DNA of 64,000 nucleotides from positions 62,001-126,000 of the forward strand of contig SAXG01000043.1 in NCBI GenBank assembly GCA_012932865.1, in the 5' to 3' direction. Positions 62,364-64,000 of the stretch are shown piece after piece. The translations under genes were made by a program, and so were the position numbers. The notes beneath the pieces were generated by a model. The model was not told the origin of the DNA. It did no database searches and saw nothing but the letters and a program-made list of their open reading frames with translations. Position 1 is the stretch's first letter, and each line of letters opens with the position of its first letter. This DNA is from Amylostereum areolatum. Its lineage: Eukaryota; Basidiomycota; Agaricomycetes; Russulales; Stereaceae.

Positions 62364-64000
62364 ATGTCGAAGTTCGTTCCTTGCCTGTTCTGGTCATCTT
62401 TTCATTGACTTACAAGGACGCGAACGAAAGCGCAAGGAAGCTTCACGCACTGCTCATCGGGATCAGCAAGTACGCCTCCTCAAGCATACGGAACCTTTCC
62501 GGCGCCGTCGCCGATGCCCAGGCCATGGAAGAGTACCTGCTACGCACACGGCCTTCCACCCGGATTATAGGGCATCTGTACGATGAACAGGCCACGCGCA
62601 TGGCTTTGATCAAAGCCATCCGGGACATTGGAAGTGACGATCTTATCCAGAAAGGAGACCCCATTTTGATCTATTACGCTGGGCATGGTGCGACAGTGCC
62701 CGCGGGCACATCGGACTCAGGCAAGGTCGAAGCTCTTGTCCCGTACGACTGTTCTGCGGACATCGTTTCCGGAGGGGAAAATCCCAAGATCTCCGCCGAG
62801 GATGGCCAACGAGCCCACTCCACCAGCCAAGGTGCAATCAGGGCGATACCCGATTATACATTTAACAACCTCCTTCGAATCATCGCGGACCAAAAGGAAG
62901 ACAACATCGTGCGTTCTTGCCATGCCCTATCTATGATTTTACTTATCCGTGTCCTCACTGCCGTTGCGTAGACGGTGATATTAGATTGCTGCCATTCGGG
63001 CTCTGCGACACGAGAAATACAGCCCGCCGCTCCGAACTGCATGGCGCGGGGACTAGAGTTTAAAGACGAGCTTCCAGCGGACCTCGATGCCGACATTTTG
63101 CCAGCCGTCGTCAGCCGAGCCATAAGACCTCATCCCGGGTTTTTACATTCGGGCATATCCTCCCATATTCTGTTGGCTGCCTGCGGTCAGGAGGAGCAGG
63201 CGTGGGAGGACGAAGGGCGCGGGGCTTTCACGAGGGAGTTGCTGAGACTATTCGAGGAGTTGGACAGAAGAAGGATCCAAGTTTCCTATGTGTACCTCAT
63301 CGATCGCATGCCCAGGTTACCTAGGTACGTTTCACTGCTGCTCATTATGCTGACTTCGTACTCACGCCCATGTATCACGGTACTTACTAGGGAGCAATAC
63401 CCTCAGTGCGAAGGGATGAGAAAAGACCGCAAACTGTTTCACTCTTTAGCTCCGATTCCTGGCGTGATGCATCACGCATACCAGGAGGATGGCAGGTACA
63501 AGCTCAAGGCGGGCACCGCGCATGGCATCACGCCTGGCAGCGAATTTTCCATGTATGCCTCGCCAAATTCGAGAGACACGCCACTGGGAGCGTTCACCGT
63601 CGACAGCACCATCTCCCTGTTTTCTACTGTGGTTCGCCCTTCTATCACAAATCCTGCCGCCAGTTCCCTTCAGAGACCCATGTTTGCTCTGCAGACTCTC
63701 GCCGGAAAGGAGGCCGCGCTCCAACTCCATGTGTCTCAGAACGCGGAACCGCTCCTCGCCAAGCATGTCAAACAGCAGCACTTATTTCAGCGAGTAAGAA
63801 AGGACAAAGCCGATGCCTCTATCTTCCTCGACGATGGCAAAGCCGTGCTTCACATATACGCCACTGCACCTCGTATGAAACGCGTGGCCAAACGTGTGCC
63901 AATCCCCGAGGCGGCCGACATTGAAGACGTACTCCAGAAGGTAGCCCACTATTACTGGCATCTACGTCGATCTCCGCGGCGGGATATCACCGGTCTCCCG
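62364..64000 (+). CDS. caspase-domain (peptidase C14-like) protein, runs off the edge
   Basis: Fungal caspase-fold protein of the type often multi-copy in agaricomycetes. The ATG at 62364 (MSKF) is followed by a 41-nt intron and then DANESARKLHALLIGISKYA. The p20-like fold continues with LSGAVADAQAMEEYLL, the catalytic His in ILIYYAGHGATVPAG and the catalytic Cys in TVILDCCHSGSATRE. Then ILLAACGQEEQAWEDEGRGA and FTRELLRLFEELDRR. Introns at 62909-62971 and 63325-63390 are phase-consistent. The part after 63391 (KLFHSLAPIPGVMHHAYQED and on) is a family-specific C-terminal extension and is still open at 64000. Both catalytic residues are present, so it may be an active Arg/Lys- or Asp-specific peptidase; roles in fungal cell death are inferred in relatives only. 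Confidence 0.88.

Overview
The window looks like GC-rich genomic DNA of a filamentous basidiomycete (Agaricomycotina). Coding regions are broken by many introns of about 45-65 nt. Several gene models match forms I know from mushroom-forming fungi: an AA9 lytic polysaccharide monooxygenase, a caspase-fold protein, an HNH_2-type nuclease and Crinkler/RHS-like P-loop proteins. The AA9 gene fits a plant-biomass or wood-associated lifestyle. Species cannot be assigned by eye. I resolved exon structures by hand from splice consensus plus protein continuity, so exact boundaries are inferences.

Layout. 0-19.6 kb is a conserved, mostly housekeeping block: the 3' end of an EF3-type ABC-F ATPase, an AA9 LPMO, a homeodomain factor (minus), an NDR-family kinase with an N-terminal CRIB-like motif, an MscS channel with an EF-hand, and RNA polymerase II subunit RPB3 (minus) with an unusual WG/SPAA-repeat tail. 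20-46 kb is an accessory-looking block. It has four paralogous multi-zinc-finger genes (ZF1 minus; ZF2, ZF3, ZF4 plus), a duplicated RPB3 first exon, an HNH-nuclease-like gene, a long disordered protein, bleomycin hydrolase, two tandem decaying Crinkler/RHS-like P-loop genes and a DUF262 (GmrS-like) gene. 46-58.7 kb returns to conserved genes: DCC1, a flavin-reductase-like protein, a large PH-Sec7-PH protein and a mitochondrial-type CDF metal transporter. After 3.6 kb without a confident gene, a caspase-domain gene runs off the right edge.

The most novel-looking content is the zinc-finger family. Each copy has several W-x-C-x2-C-x11-H-x5-H units, the shape of U1/JAZ-type nucleic-acid-binding fingers. 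Each also carries the same leader/promoter module about 200-260 bp before its start codon (core GGGAGAAGCTGCCTCGAGG, followed by a TACTTAA box). Two C-terminal types occur: ZF1/ZF4 end in a basic SWRG...SRRGRRQ tail, ZF2/ZF3 in an acidic/Gly-rich tail with DTQWG.LPHGGAY. Their interleaving with nuclease-like genes (HNH, Crinkler/RHS-like, DUF262) marks a fast-evolving island and raises a speculative genome-defence or nucleic-acid-sensing role.
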